DNA of 7,098 bases. Origin: DAOTTX01 sp034437515. Lineage in GTDB: Bacteria; Chloroflexota; Anaerolineae; Aggregatilineales; Phototrophicaceae. How positions within the stretch are numbered: position 1 is the stretch's first letter; every line of letters starts with the position of its first letter. The stretch lies in NCBI GenBank assembly GCA_034437515.1, contig DAOTTX010000395.1, positions 1-7,098 on the forward strand. The letters are read 5' to 3'. This document shows positions 1-6,974 of this stretch, piece by piece. Under the pieces are notes generated by a model. That model saw only the letters and a program-made list of their open reading frames with translations. It had not been told where the DNA came from and did not search any database. The translations under genes were made by a program, and so were the position numbers.

Positions 1-118
1 TGAAATAGTCCATCAGCTAGTTTTAGGAGTGGTGAGTAAGCTGTCAAGCCTCTTCCTTGGATTATTCTGATTTCCCATACTGTAGCTGTACTTCCGCTGA
101 CGTGTACTAGATATCGTA
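1..118. other. Left flank, no supported gene
   Basis: About 40-45% GC. One plus-strand frame is open from the window edge to a TGA at 68-70 (22 codons, hydrophobic tail), which could be the end of a convergent gene but is too short to claim. A TTGACA hexamer lies on the minus strand at 42-47 without a convincing -10 partner. Confidence 0.3.
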
Positions 119-136
119 GGCGGGATGCATCCCGCC
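119..136. terminator. Perfect 18-bp palindrome after the nSTAND1 gene
   Basis: GGCGGGATGCATCCCGCC equals its own reverse complement. It starts 11 nt past the TGA stop of the NTPase gene. As RNA it could fold with a GC-rich 6-bp stem (GGCGGG with CCCGCC) around ATGCAT. In the minus-strand direction the next bases are TACGATATC, with no run of T, so it is not a standard intrinsic terminator. On the minus strand it is preceded by TTTAGGG, and the nearly symmetrical outer bases (TAGG on one side, CCCCTA on the other) resemble dispersed palindromic repeats found between genes in some bacteria. It may act as a hairpin transcript end or simply be such a repeat. Confidence 0.45.
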
Positions 137-147
137 CCTAAATTACA

Positions 148-2982
148 TCAATAACGCTCACCATGTTCAATCATTCTTTCGGCATCCTTACGAACAAAGT
201 AAAGAGGATGCTGTTCAGAGATTGCTTGCAAAATCTCGATGGCAACTTCTTCCTTCCTTCTATCCTTAAGGGCGTCAATAATTTTACTCGCTCCCCAATA
301 TTCCTCATTCAGAGCCAGTACAATTAGTTGCTCCTTTGCTTGTACATCACTGTCAATCTGTGATAGGAGAGGCGCGTAGCGTTTCTTGAATTCTTCATGA
401 CGTTCTCGTTCCCGCTGCTCTTGCTCCCGCCGTTTCCGCTCTTCTCGCTCTATCCGCTCCGGCTCCCGCTGTTTCCGCTCCTGCTCCCACCGTTGCAACT
501 GCTCCCACCGTTTCCACTCCTGCTCCCGCCGTTTCCGCTCCTGCTCCCGCCGTTTCCGCTCTTCTCGCTCTATCCGCTCTTGCTCCCGCCGTTTCCGTTC
601 CTGCTCCCGCCGTTCCCGCTCTTCTTGCTCTCGCCGCTTTTGCTCTTCTCGCTCTATCCGCTCCTGCTCTCGATGCTTATCCTGTAAGGGCAATCTGAAA
701 TTATCAATAAACGCTAGACCTTCATCATCAGAAAACAGATTGACCCTGATCTCGAACTTACGGTCGAGAACCTCATGCTTGAGAAATTGATCGGTTCGGA
801 AGCGCAAGTCCTTATCATCCGAGTTCAACGCAGCTTGCAGCTTTCTTAAAAGCACCGCATCGTCCACATCCGATAGCGCCCTGACGAGCGCGGTCTTGAC
901 ACTCGTGCCCGCCGTGTAGCCCGTGCAGATAATCATCGCGTAGATGGCGTCTTCGCCGATCTCTTTGAAGCGATCCACGATGTTCATCTGGCGGTACAGC
1001 CCCTCGCGGACGCCGCCGTCGCGGTAGCTCTCGAATTCAGCTTGCAGGCGGGTCGCTTCGGGGATGACAAAGTCCTGCACGACCCCGGAGAACGTCACAC
1101 CCAGCCGCTTTTGCATGGCGTAGACATCCACGAGTTGCTCGTGCTTCCACAGCAGATAGCCCGGACGCCTGGCGTGGTGCCATTCCTCGGCGGCTTGCCG
1201 CACCTTGCGCCGCAGTTGCAGGTCGTCTTTCGTCGTCTCGATCCACTCACGCAACCGATCCCAACTGCGCAGCAGCGCCTCGTGTGCTACCTCGACGTAA
1301 GGCTGTTGGTCTTCCCCGCGACTGACCACCAGCAGCCGCGCCTTGACCAGCGCAGCGACAAATGCGCGGGTATCGGTATCCACGCCGACCGTTGACGCCA
1401 GCGCCCGTCGCCGGGTGACCGTGCCGTCGTCCTTGACGCTGACCAGATCACGAAACACACGCGGCAGTGCGGCCTTCTGTGCGTCGGTCATGCCGTCGAA
1501 GGTCTGCTCAGAACGGAGACCAATCGCACCGCGCACCCCGCCCAGGTCGTTATAGGTCTGGTGGCGCAGCAGATTCACATCCCCGCGCCGCCGGTAAAGT
1601 TCATCCAGCAGATAGGCCATCAGCGCCAGCGCCCCGGCATCGTCGCCGGTGTCGTCTAAGATACGCTGGATCAGGCCGTCCTCAAATTCCAGACCGGCGC
1701 GGGCGGCGGGTTTGGCGATCATCTCGTAGAGTGAGGCCAGCCGGGGTGTGGAAAGCGGGAACGTGCTGCCCTCTAATACCTCGGCAAATTCGGGAATCTC
1801 GATGCAGTTGCCGTAAAAGTCACCGCGCACGGTCAGCACGATGTGAATCGACTCGCCTGCCAGCGTCTTGACGATCAGCGTGATGAAGTCGAGCGTCAGT
1901 TGCCGGTCGGTGACGGTGGTGAATAGTTCCTCGAATTGATCCACGAACAGCAGCAAGCGCGAGTCAGGTGATGTGACGATCTGCGTGCTGAGTGTGTTCA
2001 AATAGCCGGGGTCGTCGTTGAGCTTCTTCGCCAGCTTGTCCTCGTCCAGATTGAGGTCACGTTGCAGTGCCGCCGCCAGCGACGCGAACGGGTTGCCGAT
2101 GCCGAGGCCGTCCGGTGTGAAGGTCACCACACGCCATTGATCCGTGCCGGAGGTCTTCATCAAGCGGGGGATCAACCCGGCACCGACCAGCGACGACTTG
2201 CCGCTACCCGACGAGCCGACCACCGCGACGAGCTGGTTTTCCCGCACCCGCTGGATGAGCTTGTCGGTCTCATTGCCGCGCCCGAAGAAGATCGGCGCGT
2301 CTTCTGGCGTGAAGGGTCGCAGACCAGGGAACGGATTCCCCTGCCATAGTTCGGGCGCTTCGGCGGGTGGGGCTGGCGCGGGCGCTTGATGATCTTCTTT
2401 CAGCAGTTTCATAATCAAATAGACCAGATGCTCGGAGATCAACTTGCGCAAGTCCTCCGGCGTCTGGTAGGTGTTGTAGCCACCGTGCAGACTGCCCGTT
2501 TCCGCGTCGGCAAACTCCGTACTGAAGAAATGTTTGACTCGCTTGTACTGTTGGTAGCGTTCCATGAACTGTGGATCATCGGGATCAAGCGCGATATTCT
2601 GTTCACGCTTGTAGACCAGTACACGCGGTGAGCCATGTTGTGCCGCCGCCTCGACCGCATCCCGATACTCGAACTCGGTGCCGGAAGCGTACTCGCGCCC
2701 GTCGATAGTCAGCGGGGTGCCCATGCGCGTCCAGAAGACCACGATCACGATGTCACAATCCGAGGGGCGCGGCAACCCGGCGTTGATCGCTTCCTGCGGC
2801 GGGATGTTAGCCTCCATCGGTGGTGCGCCGGGACGATCCCACGCGATGATCTTCACCGTGACCTCGTGGTCACCGAAGGCCGGGTCATAGGGCAGGTTGT
2901 CGATCACATCCCAGGCGACGGCGCGTTCGTCGGGCACATCACCGGGCGAGGAGACGAAAATACGGAAATGTCGGCTGCTCAT
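148..2982 (-). CDS. DUF4062 (TIR-like) - nSTAND1 NTPase with long charged helix
   Basis: A 944-residue protein. Residues 1-195 match the DUF4062 family: strand one reads FRIFVSSPGDVPDER, followed by a hydrophobic CDIVIVVFWTRMG strand and a GTEFEY segment with E103 and E105. DUF4062 has a TIR-like fold, so NAD cleavage is possible but unproven. A Pro/Ala linker (199-212) leads to an nSTAND1 P-loop NTPase: NPFPGLRPF entry motif, Walker A GSSGSGKSS (256-264, K262), Walker B LLLFVDQFEELF (D348, E351/E352), VRGDFYG (385-391), and the conserved EVAHEALLRSW (564-574). Residues 650-762 are helical and unassigned. Residues 769-862 are an Arg/Glu/Lys/Gln helix, and 863-944 a small helical cap. Many nSTAND1 proteins end in WD40 repeats; none are visible here. 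No signal peptide or membrane segment is seen, so it is probably cytosolic. The ATG at 2982 sits directly before the first DUF4062 strand and follows an AAGAGAG ribosome site by 6 nt. It lies 80 bp after the kinase gene and is probably co-transcribed. Family calls are firm; a defence or cell-death role is inference. Confidence 0.93.
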   Translation of the reverse strand: MSSRHFRIFVSSPGDVPDERAVAWDVIDNLPYDPAFGDHEVTVKIIAWDRPGAPPMEANIPPQEAINAGLPRPSDCDIVIVVFWTRMGTPLTIDGREYASGTEFEYRDAVEAAAQHGSPRVLVYKREQNIALDPDDPQFMERYQQYKRVKHFFSTEFADAETGSLHGGYNTYQTPEDLRKLISEHLVYLIMKLLKEDHQAPAPAPPAEAPELWQGNPFPGLRPFTPEDAPIFFGRGNETDKLIQRVRENQLVAVVGSSGSGKSSLVGAGLIPRLMKTSGTDQWRVVTFTPDGLGIGNPFASLAAALQRDLNLDEDKLAKKLNDDPGYLNTLSTQIVTSPDSRLLLFVDQFEELFTTVTDRQLTLDFITLIVKTLAGESIHIVLTVRGDFYGNCIEIPEFAEVLEGSTFPLSTPRLASLYEMIAKPAARAGLEFEDGLIQRILDDTGDDAGALALMAYLLDELYRRRGDVNLLRHQTYNDLGGVRGAIGLRSEQTFDGMTDAQKAALPRVFRDLVSVKDDGTVTRRRALASTVGVDTDTRAFVAALVKARLLVVSRGEDQQPYVEVAHEALLRSWDRLREWIETTKDDLQLRRKVRQAAEEWHHARRPGYLLWKHEQLVDVYAMQKRLGVTFSGVVQDFVIPEATRLQAEFESYRDGGVREGLYRQMNIVDRFKEIGEDAIYAMIICTGYTAGTSVKTALVRALSDVDDAVLLRKLQAALNSDDKDLRFRTDQFLKHEVLDRKFEIRVNLFSDDEGLAFIDNFRLPLQDKHREQERIEREEQKRREQEERERREQERKRREQERIEREERKRREQERKRREQEWKRWEQLQRWEQERKQREPERIEREERKRREQEQRERERHEEFKKRYAPLLSQIDSDVQAKEQLIVLALNEEYWGASKIIDALKDRRKEEVAIEILQAISEQHPLYFVRKDAERMIEHGERY
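400..675 (-). repeat. Tandem 21-bp repeat coding for a charged alpha-helix
   Basis: Inside the 3' part of the nSTAND1 gene. On the plus strand the unit TGCTCCCGCCGTTTCCGCTC recurs exactly at 422, 521 and 542 and with a few changes at about 461, 482, 500, 581 and 602. Most steps are 21 nt (7 codons), with some slips of 18 nt. The encoded unit is RREQERK-like. A second element, GCTCTTCTCGCTCTATCCGC, lies at 438, 558 and 642 and encodes the ERIEREE segments. The block 422-459 is identical over 38 nt to 542-579, exactly 120 bp apart, which points to segmental duplication. With few hydrophobic residues and dense i to i+4 charge pairs, the product is likely a rigid single alpha-helix rather than a classic coiled coil (inference). 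Confidence 0.9.
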
Positions 2983-2988
2983 CGAAGG

Positions 2989-2995
2989 CTCTCTT
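2989..2995 (-). promoter_or_regulatory. Ribosome binding site of the nSTAND1 gene
   Basis: AAGAGAG on the minus strand with a 6-nt gap to the ATG at 2982. It is a modest Shine-Dalgarno match at the normal distance and supports this start. Confidence 0.5.
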
Positions 2996-3000
2996 GCTTC

Positions 3001-3011
3001 ACAACGGTTGT
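3001..3011. promoter_or_regulatory. Small palindrome in the intergenic gap
   Basis: ACAACGGTTGT has 5-bp arms (ACAAC and GTTGT) around one base. It lies just downstream of the TACAAT box, where a transcription start would fall, so it could be an operator. It is too short and lacks a T-tract, so it is not a terminator. Chance is a fair alternative. Confidence 0.2.
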
Positions 3012-3017
3012 AATCTT

Positions 3018-3023
3018 ATTGTA
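3018..3023 (-). promoter_or_regulatory. Weak -10-like box before the nSTAND1 gene
   Basis: TACAAT on the minus strand (5 of 6 to consensus) in the 80-bp gap between the two genes, 35 nt before the ATG. No convincing -35 hexamer lies 16-18 nt upstream. It could be an internal promoter that gives the NTPase gene extra transcription; read-through from the kinase gene is the simpler model. Confidence 0.2.
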
Positions 3024-3062
3024 CCGTCGAAACGCGCACACAGCATGGGCATAACAAGAATT

Positions 3063-6000
3063 TCAGACCAATAACCGCTCAACCGTCTGCGTGAGGCTCA
3101 TCTTATTTCCCCGCGCCAGCCCCCGTTCGATGCCGTCCGCGCTGATGCCGTCGGCGAGCATTTCGTCCAGCACACGCTCGGCTTCCTGCCGGGTTTCATC
3201 ATCGACCAGTGGATGCGCCTCCACCACACCGAGCAATTCAAGCGCGGTGGTCGGGTCGTTGGTGTGGTAGCGCAAACGGGCGAACAGCGTCAGCACATAG
3301 GTGGTCTGCCCGTGCAGGCCGCCGCCGTGTGTGAGCCGCAGCGCCCGGCGCAGATAATCACGGGCGGTTTCATAGTCCCCGGTGTGGAGCGCCACATCAC
3401 CCAGGTTCATTAACGCGGCGATCACCTGCTTGGACATCTCGCGTTCCTCGGCGAATAACAATGCCTGCTCGAAGCGATCCTGGGCGGTGGCGTAGTCGCC
3501 TTGCAGCCGGGCGATCTCCCCTAAGTTGTTGGTGGCGATGATCTGCTGGTTGTGGCTGTCGGTCTTACGGGCGAGCGTTTGCATCGCTTGCAGATGGTCA
3601 CGGGCGGCGGTGTAGTCCTCACGGGCGATGCTGATGATACCGAGTAGATTGATCGCGCTGAGTTGATCGACCGTACTGCCGACCTGTACCGCCAACTCAC
3701 GCATCCGTGCGATGTGGTCGGTCGCCGCGTCATAATCGCCCTGCTGCCATTCGGTGATGCCTAACCCTTGCAGCGTGAGTAGTGTCTGGTGGGTGTCGCC
3801 GAGGGTTTCGACCTGCGGCAGCACCGCCGTCAGAATACGCTGGGCTTCCGCGAAGTCACCCCGGTCAATCGCCAACAGACCGAGGCTACGTTGCGCCTGG
3901 GCTAATGTCGCCTCGTCCTCGGTGGCCTGCACCGCCGCTTCGATTTCGTTCTGTGCGGCTTTGAGGTCACCCAGACGCCGCAGCACGTCGCCGCGCCGGG
4001 CACGCAACAGCGCGGTTTCGTCGTCCGGCAGCAGATCAACCGCGCGTGTATACAGCTTGAGCGCGTCTCGATAGGCACCGCGCCGCTCGGCCTGGTCGGC
4101 AGCATCATGGAGCGTTGTCACCGCTTTGTCGATCTCCCCCGCTTGCTCGTAGTAATCGGCGATCAAGCCGGTGAACTGTCCGCCGCGTTCCCCGGCAGCG
4201 GTGATCAACCACTGTGCTGCCCGCAGGCTGTAAGCCTGACGCCGGTCGTCGAGCAGCGCCTCGTAGACCATGTCACGCACCATCGCCTGGGCGAATACAT
4301 ACGCCGTCGCGCCTTCAAACGCGCTGCGCTCTCGCCGGTGGATGAACTCGCGCATGAACAGCATATCAAGCACATCTTGCACGTTCGGCAGTTCAGCGGA
4401 GTCGGCATCGTCCAACGCGGCGACGGCGGTATCGTAGAACACACGCCCGATCACCGCCGCCCGTTGGATCACGACGCGCTCCGGGTTGAGCAGCGTATCA
4501 AGGCGGGCTTGCAGCAAGCCGACCAGCGTCGGCGGCACGGTCAGTGTATCCAACCGGGAGACCTCAACCGTCCAGACGTCGTCCGCTTTCTGGATGACGC
4601 GATCTTCGACCAGCATCTTGACCAGTTCTTCCATATAGTATGGGTTGCCCTCGGCACGGGTGACCAGCAGATCACGCAGTTTGCGCGGCAGCACCTCGAC
4701 CTTCTGCAAGATTTCACGGGCGAGGTCGCGGCTGTCGCGTTTGTCCAACGGACGTATTTCCAGCCGGGTATGGAAGTCCTGCCCGCTGGCCCAATCAGGA
4801 CGCCGTGCCAGCAGTTCAGGCCGGGCAGTGGCCACCACCAACAACGGAATATCCGCCGAGCCAGCATCGCCGGCATCCATGACCACGTTGAGAAGATCGA
4901 GCGAGGCATCATCAGCGAAGTGAATATCTTCTAACGCCAGATAGAGCGGCGCTCGCCGGGTGGCAAGCACCAACAGACGCTTAAACTGCGTCTGCGCTCT
5001 CTCGTTGATCTGGGCTTCGTCGCCGCGTGTGTATTCGGTAGGCGGCAGATCACAGTCGAACAGGTAGCCGACCAGATGCGCCATTTCTGGGTTAGGCACG
5101 TCGATCAGGTCACGCACTCCATCGTTGAGCTTCTGCGCTGTGGTTTCCCGGTCGTCGTCATCTTGCAAGTCAAAACGATTCTCGATCAGGTCACGCAGTA
5201 AAGCGTAAGGTTGGTGCTGCGTCCCCGGCACCGCCCGCCCACGCAGCAAGCGGAAACGCTCCGGGCGCAGGTCGGCCCAGGCGGTGAACTCACGCAGCAG
5301 GCGCGTCTTACCGATGCCGGGCGCACCGATTAACGTGATGGCGTGCGTCTCGACGTCTTCGACCACGTAATGCAGCGCCTTTTGGAGTTGTTCCATTTCC
5401 GCACGGCGACCGACCAGCGCGGTCTCGACCCCCTCTACGCCGCGCATTTCCATCGTCAGCCGGCGGCTTTTCTCCCCGACGATCTCATACACGTTGATGC
5501 GTTCGATCTTGCCGTGTTCATCACGCACACGAATTGCGGACTCATGATTGACGGTGAACAGGCCGCGCACATAACGGAATGTGCCCTGCGTCATCAAGAT
5601 AGTGCCATAAGCAGATTGTCCGATGCGTTGGGCGAGCGGCACGGTCATCCCGCCGATGCTAAAATCGTCCTCATCGCTCGGTGTGAGCAGTACTTCCCCG
5701 GTCGTGATGCCGATGTTGAGCGGAAGCATGGCATTTTCTGGCACGATGCCCAACAATCGTAGACGGTTTTGCAACGCCAACGCCGCCTGTACCGCCCGTT
5801 CGGGGTCGTCCTCACCCGAGTCTTGCAAGCCCCACAAGCCGACCATGTCATATTCGGATTGAGTGAGTAGTTCACCGCCGTGATCGCTGATGATGCTGAC
5901 GAAGTCCTCGATAAGGGCTTGAATGGCGATCTCCTCACGTACCATCTGCGCGTATTCTTCGACACTGGCATACAGCGCGGTGATGTTGCGGCTGTGCGCG

Positions 6001-6929
6001 AGGGTCATCTGCCGCGCCTCGCCCTCGTTGACCGTGCCCCGCCGTTCGGTCGTCTCGCGGATGGCCTGCTGGATATTGGTGCTGCTGGCAGTGGCTGCAC
6101 CGTGCAGGGCGTCTTCCAAGGCGGCGATGAACGCGCTCACACTGTCGTAGCGATCTTCGGGCACCTTGCCCATCGCCGTCTCGATGACATTATCGACGGC
6201 AACGGGCAGCGACTCGTTGTGGGCGTGGGCGCTGGGGACAGGTTCGCGCATGTGCATCAACATCAACATGGTCGGCGTGTTGGAGTCAAAGGGCGTTTCC
6301 CCGGTGAGCATCTCGTAAGTCACCGCACCGAGCGCGTAAATATCCGCCCGGTGGTCAACGGTATCACCATCCATCGTCTGTTCGGGGGCCATGTAATCCG
6401 GCGTGCCGACGATTACATCGGTGCCGGTGATGTTCAGGTCCGTTTCCTGCGGGTTGACGATGCGGGCGATGCCGAGGTCGGTCAGGAAAGCGTTACCTTC
6501 ACGGTCGATCATGATATTGGTCGGTTTAATATCCCGGTGGACGACACCCTGACGGTGGGCGTATTCCAACGCCGCGCCGACCTGTCGCAGCAAGTGCAGC
6601 ACCTCATCAGACGGCAGAACACCACGCCGCACCACATCTTTGAGCGTGCCACCATCCAGATAACGCATGACGATATAGGGTGGGTCGTGTGCGCCGTCGA
6701 AGTCATACACCGGCAGGATGTGTGGATGTTCGAGCCGGGCGATTAACCGCGCCTCGCGCTGGAAGCGTTGGACGGTCTTCTCATCGCGGATCAAATTGGC
6801 GCGGATGACCTTGATAGCGACATCGCGCCCGATGTTGGGCTGGTGTGCGCGGTAAACCGTCGCCATCCCACCCTGACCGACCTGTTCCTGGAGCGTATAT
6901 GAGCCGAGCTGTGTTAGTCGTTCCGTCAT
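3063..6929 (-). CDS. Ser/Thr protein kinase - degenerate cyclase - AAA ATPase - TPR protein
   Basis: A 1288-residue soluble signalling protein, numbered from the ATG at 6929. Residues 10-275 are a Hanks-type kinase with all key residues: glycine loop GQGGMATV (18-25), K40, probable helix-C E59, HRDIKPTN (D133, N138), DLG (D151) in place of DFG, and APE (181-183); T168 and T170 lie in the activation loop. Residues 315-485 resemble class III cyclases but lack key catalytic residues. Residues 500-850 are an AAA/STAND-like ATPase: VGRR entry, Walker A GAPGIGKT (535-542), Walker B LALEDIHFADD (D668), and ATARPE. Residues 919-1240 are TPR repeats, five in exact 40-residue register. Similar modular regulators include PknK-like proteins and cyclase-AAA-TPR proteins. 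The likely role is to sense a ligand or partner through TPR/ATPase and phosphorylate targets, possibly including the STAND protein next door (inference). A longer reading from TTG at 7004 is possible but would contain the TATAAT box within its coding sequence, and an in-frame TAA precedes it. No strong Shine-Dalgarno is seen; AGAGAAAG lies 13 nt upstream. Confidence 0.92.
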   Translation of the reverse strand: MTERLTQLGSYTLQEQVGQGGMATVYRAHQPNIGRDVAIKVIRANLIRDEKTVQRFQREARLIARLEHPHILPVYDFDGAHDPPYIVMRYLDGGTLKDVVRRGVLPSDEVLHLLRQVGAALEYAHRQGVVHRDIKPTNIMIDREGNAFLTDLGIARIVNPQETDLNITGTDVIVGTPDYMAPEQTMDGDTVDHRADIYALGAVTYEMLTGETPFDSNTPTMLMLMHMREPVPSAHAHNESLPVAVDNVIETAMGKVPEDRYDSVSAFIAALEDALHGAATASSTNIQQAIRETTERRGTVNEGEARQMTLAHSRNITALYASVEEYAQMVREEIAIQALIEDFVSIISDHGGELLTQSEYDMVGLWGLQDSGEDDPERAVQAALALQNRLRLLGIVPENAMLPLNIGITTGEVLLTPSDEDDFSIGGMTVPLAQRIGQSAYGTILMTQGTFRYVRGLFTVNHESAIRVRDEHGKIERINVYEIVGEKSRRLTMEMRGVEGVETALVGRRAEMEQLQKALHYVVEDVETHAITLIGAPGIGKTRLLREFTAWADLRPERFRLLRGRAVPGTQHQPYALLRDLIENRFDLQDDDDRETTAQKLNDGVRDLIDVPNPEMAHLVGYLFDCDLPPTEYTRGDEAQINERAQTQFKRLLVLATRRAPLYLALEDIHFADDASLDLLNVVMDAGDAGSADIPLLVVATARPELLARRPDWASGQDFHTRLEIRPLDKRDSRDLAREILQKVEVLPRKLRDLLVTRAEGNPYYMEELVKMLVEDRVIQKADDVWTVEVSRLDTLTVPPTLVGLLQARLDTLLNPERVVIQRAAVIGRVFYDTAVAALDDADSAELPNVQDVLDMLFMREFIHRRERSAFEGATAYVFAQAMVRDMVYEALLDDRRQAYSLRAAQWLITAAGERGGQFTGLIADYYEQAGEIDKAVTTLHDAADQAERRGAYRDALKLYTRAVDLLPDDETALLRARRGDVLRRLGDLKAAQNEIEAAVQATEDEATLAQAQRSLGLLAIDRGDFAEAQRILTAVLPQVETLGDTHQTLLTLQGLGITEWQQGDYDAATDHIARMRELAVQVGSTVDQLSAINLLGIISIAREDYTAARDHLQAMQTLARKTDSHNQQIIATNNLGEIARLQGDYATAQDRFEQALLFAEEREMSKQVIAALMNLGDVALHTGDYETARDYLRRALRLTHGGGLHGQTTYVLTLFARLRYHTNDPTTALELLGVVEAHPLVDDETRQEAERVLDEMLADGISADGIERGLARGNKMSLTQTVERLLV
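3285..3884 (-). repeat. Five in-register 40-residue TPR units
   Basis: Within the kinase gene, five units begin with LG at residues 1016, 1056, 1096, 1136 and 1176 (numbered from the ATG at 6929), each exactly 40 residues apart. Each has a GDF, GDY or EDY turn eight residues after the LG, as in LGEIARLQGDYATA and LGDVALHTGDYETA. The DNA copies have diverged, so this is an old protein repeat rather than a recent DNA duplication. Less regular TPR-like helices lie before it (about 919-1015) and after it. TPR arrays of this length normally bind peptides or partner proteins. Confidence 0.85.
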
Positions 6930-6968
6930 GAGGGCTAATGCGCTTTCTCTGGTATCATCTGTGTGGGA

Positions 6969-6974
6969 ATTATA
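6969..6974 (-). promoter_or_regulatory. -10 box (TATAAT) of the kinase gene
   Basis: A perfect TATAAT on the minus strand, 39 nt before the ATG at 6929. It would start the transcript near 6962 and leave a leader of about 33 nt. No good -35 box is found at 16-18 nt spacing (the hexamer at 17 nt is AGGTAT), so the promoter may need an activator or may be weak. The box falls within the coding sequence of the alternative TTG-start reading, which favours the ATG start. Confidence 0.5.

Noticed and set aside
42..47. Minus-strand TTGACA as a -35 box for a gene beyond the left edge
   Set aside because: The best -10 at suitable spacing is TAAAAC, a poor match, and the gene would lie outside the window.
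2..70. Plus-strand frame open from the left edge to TGA, possible end of a convergent gene
   Set aside because: Only 22 codons, no recognisable motif; cannot be told from chance.
400..675. CRISPR-like array, given short regular repeats
   Set aside because: Repeats are contiguous, in frame with a long gene, and have no unique spacers; they code a charged helix.
397..687. Plus-strand 96-residue open frame rich in Leu, Pro and Phe, looking like a hydrophobic protein
   Set aside because: It is the exact antisense of the Arg/Glu repeat; its composition follows from the repeat, and it has no ribosome site.
1042..1395. Plus-strand 117-residue open frame
   Set aside because: Antisense to the conserved AHEALLRSW region of the nSTAND1 gene; no ribosome site or family match.
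4107..4934. Plus-strand 275-residue open frame
   Set aside because: Antisense to the ATPase region of the kinase gene, whose domains are unmistakable; long antisense frames are common in GC-rich genes, and no domain is recognisable.
5880..6746. Plus-strand 288-residue open frame
   Set aside because: Antisense to the kinase and cyclase-like domains; His/Arg/Val/Asp-rich shadow with no recognisable family.
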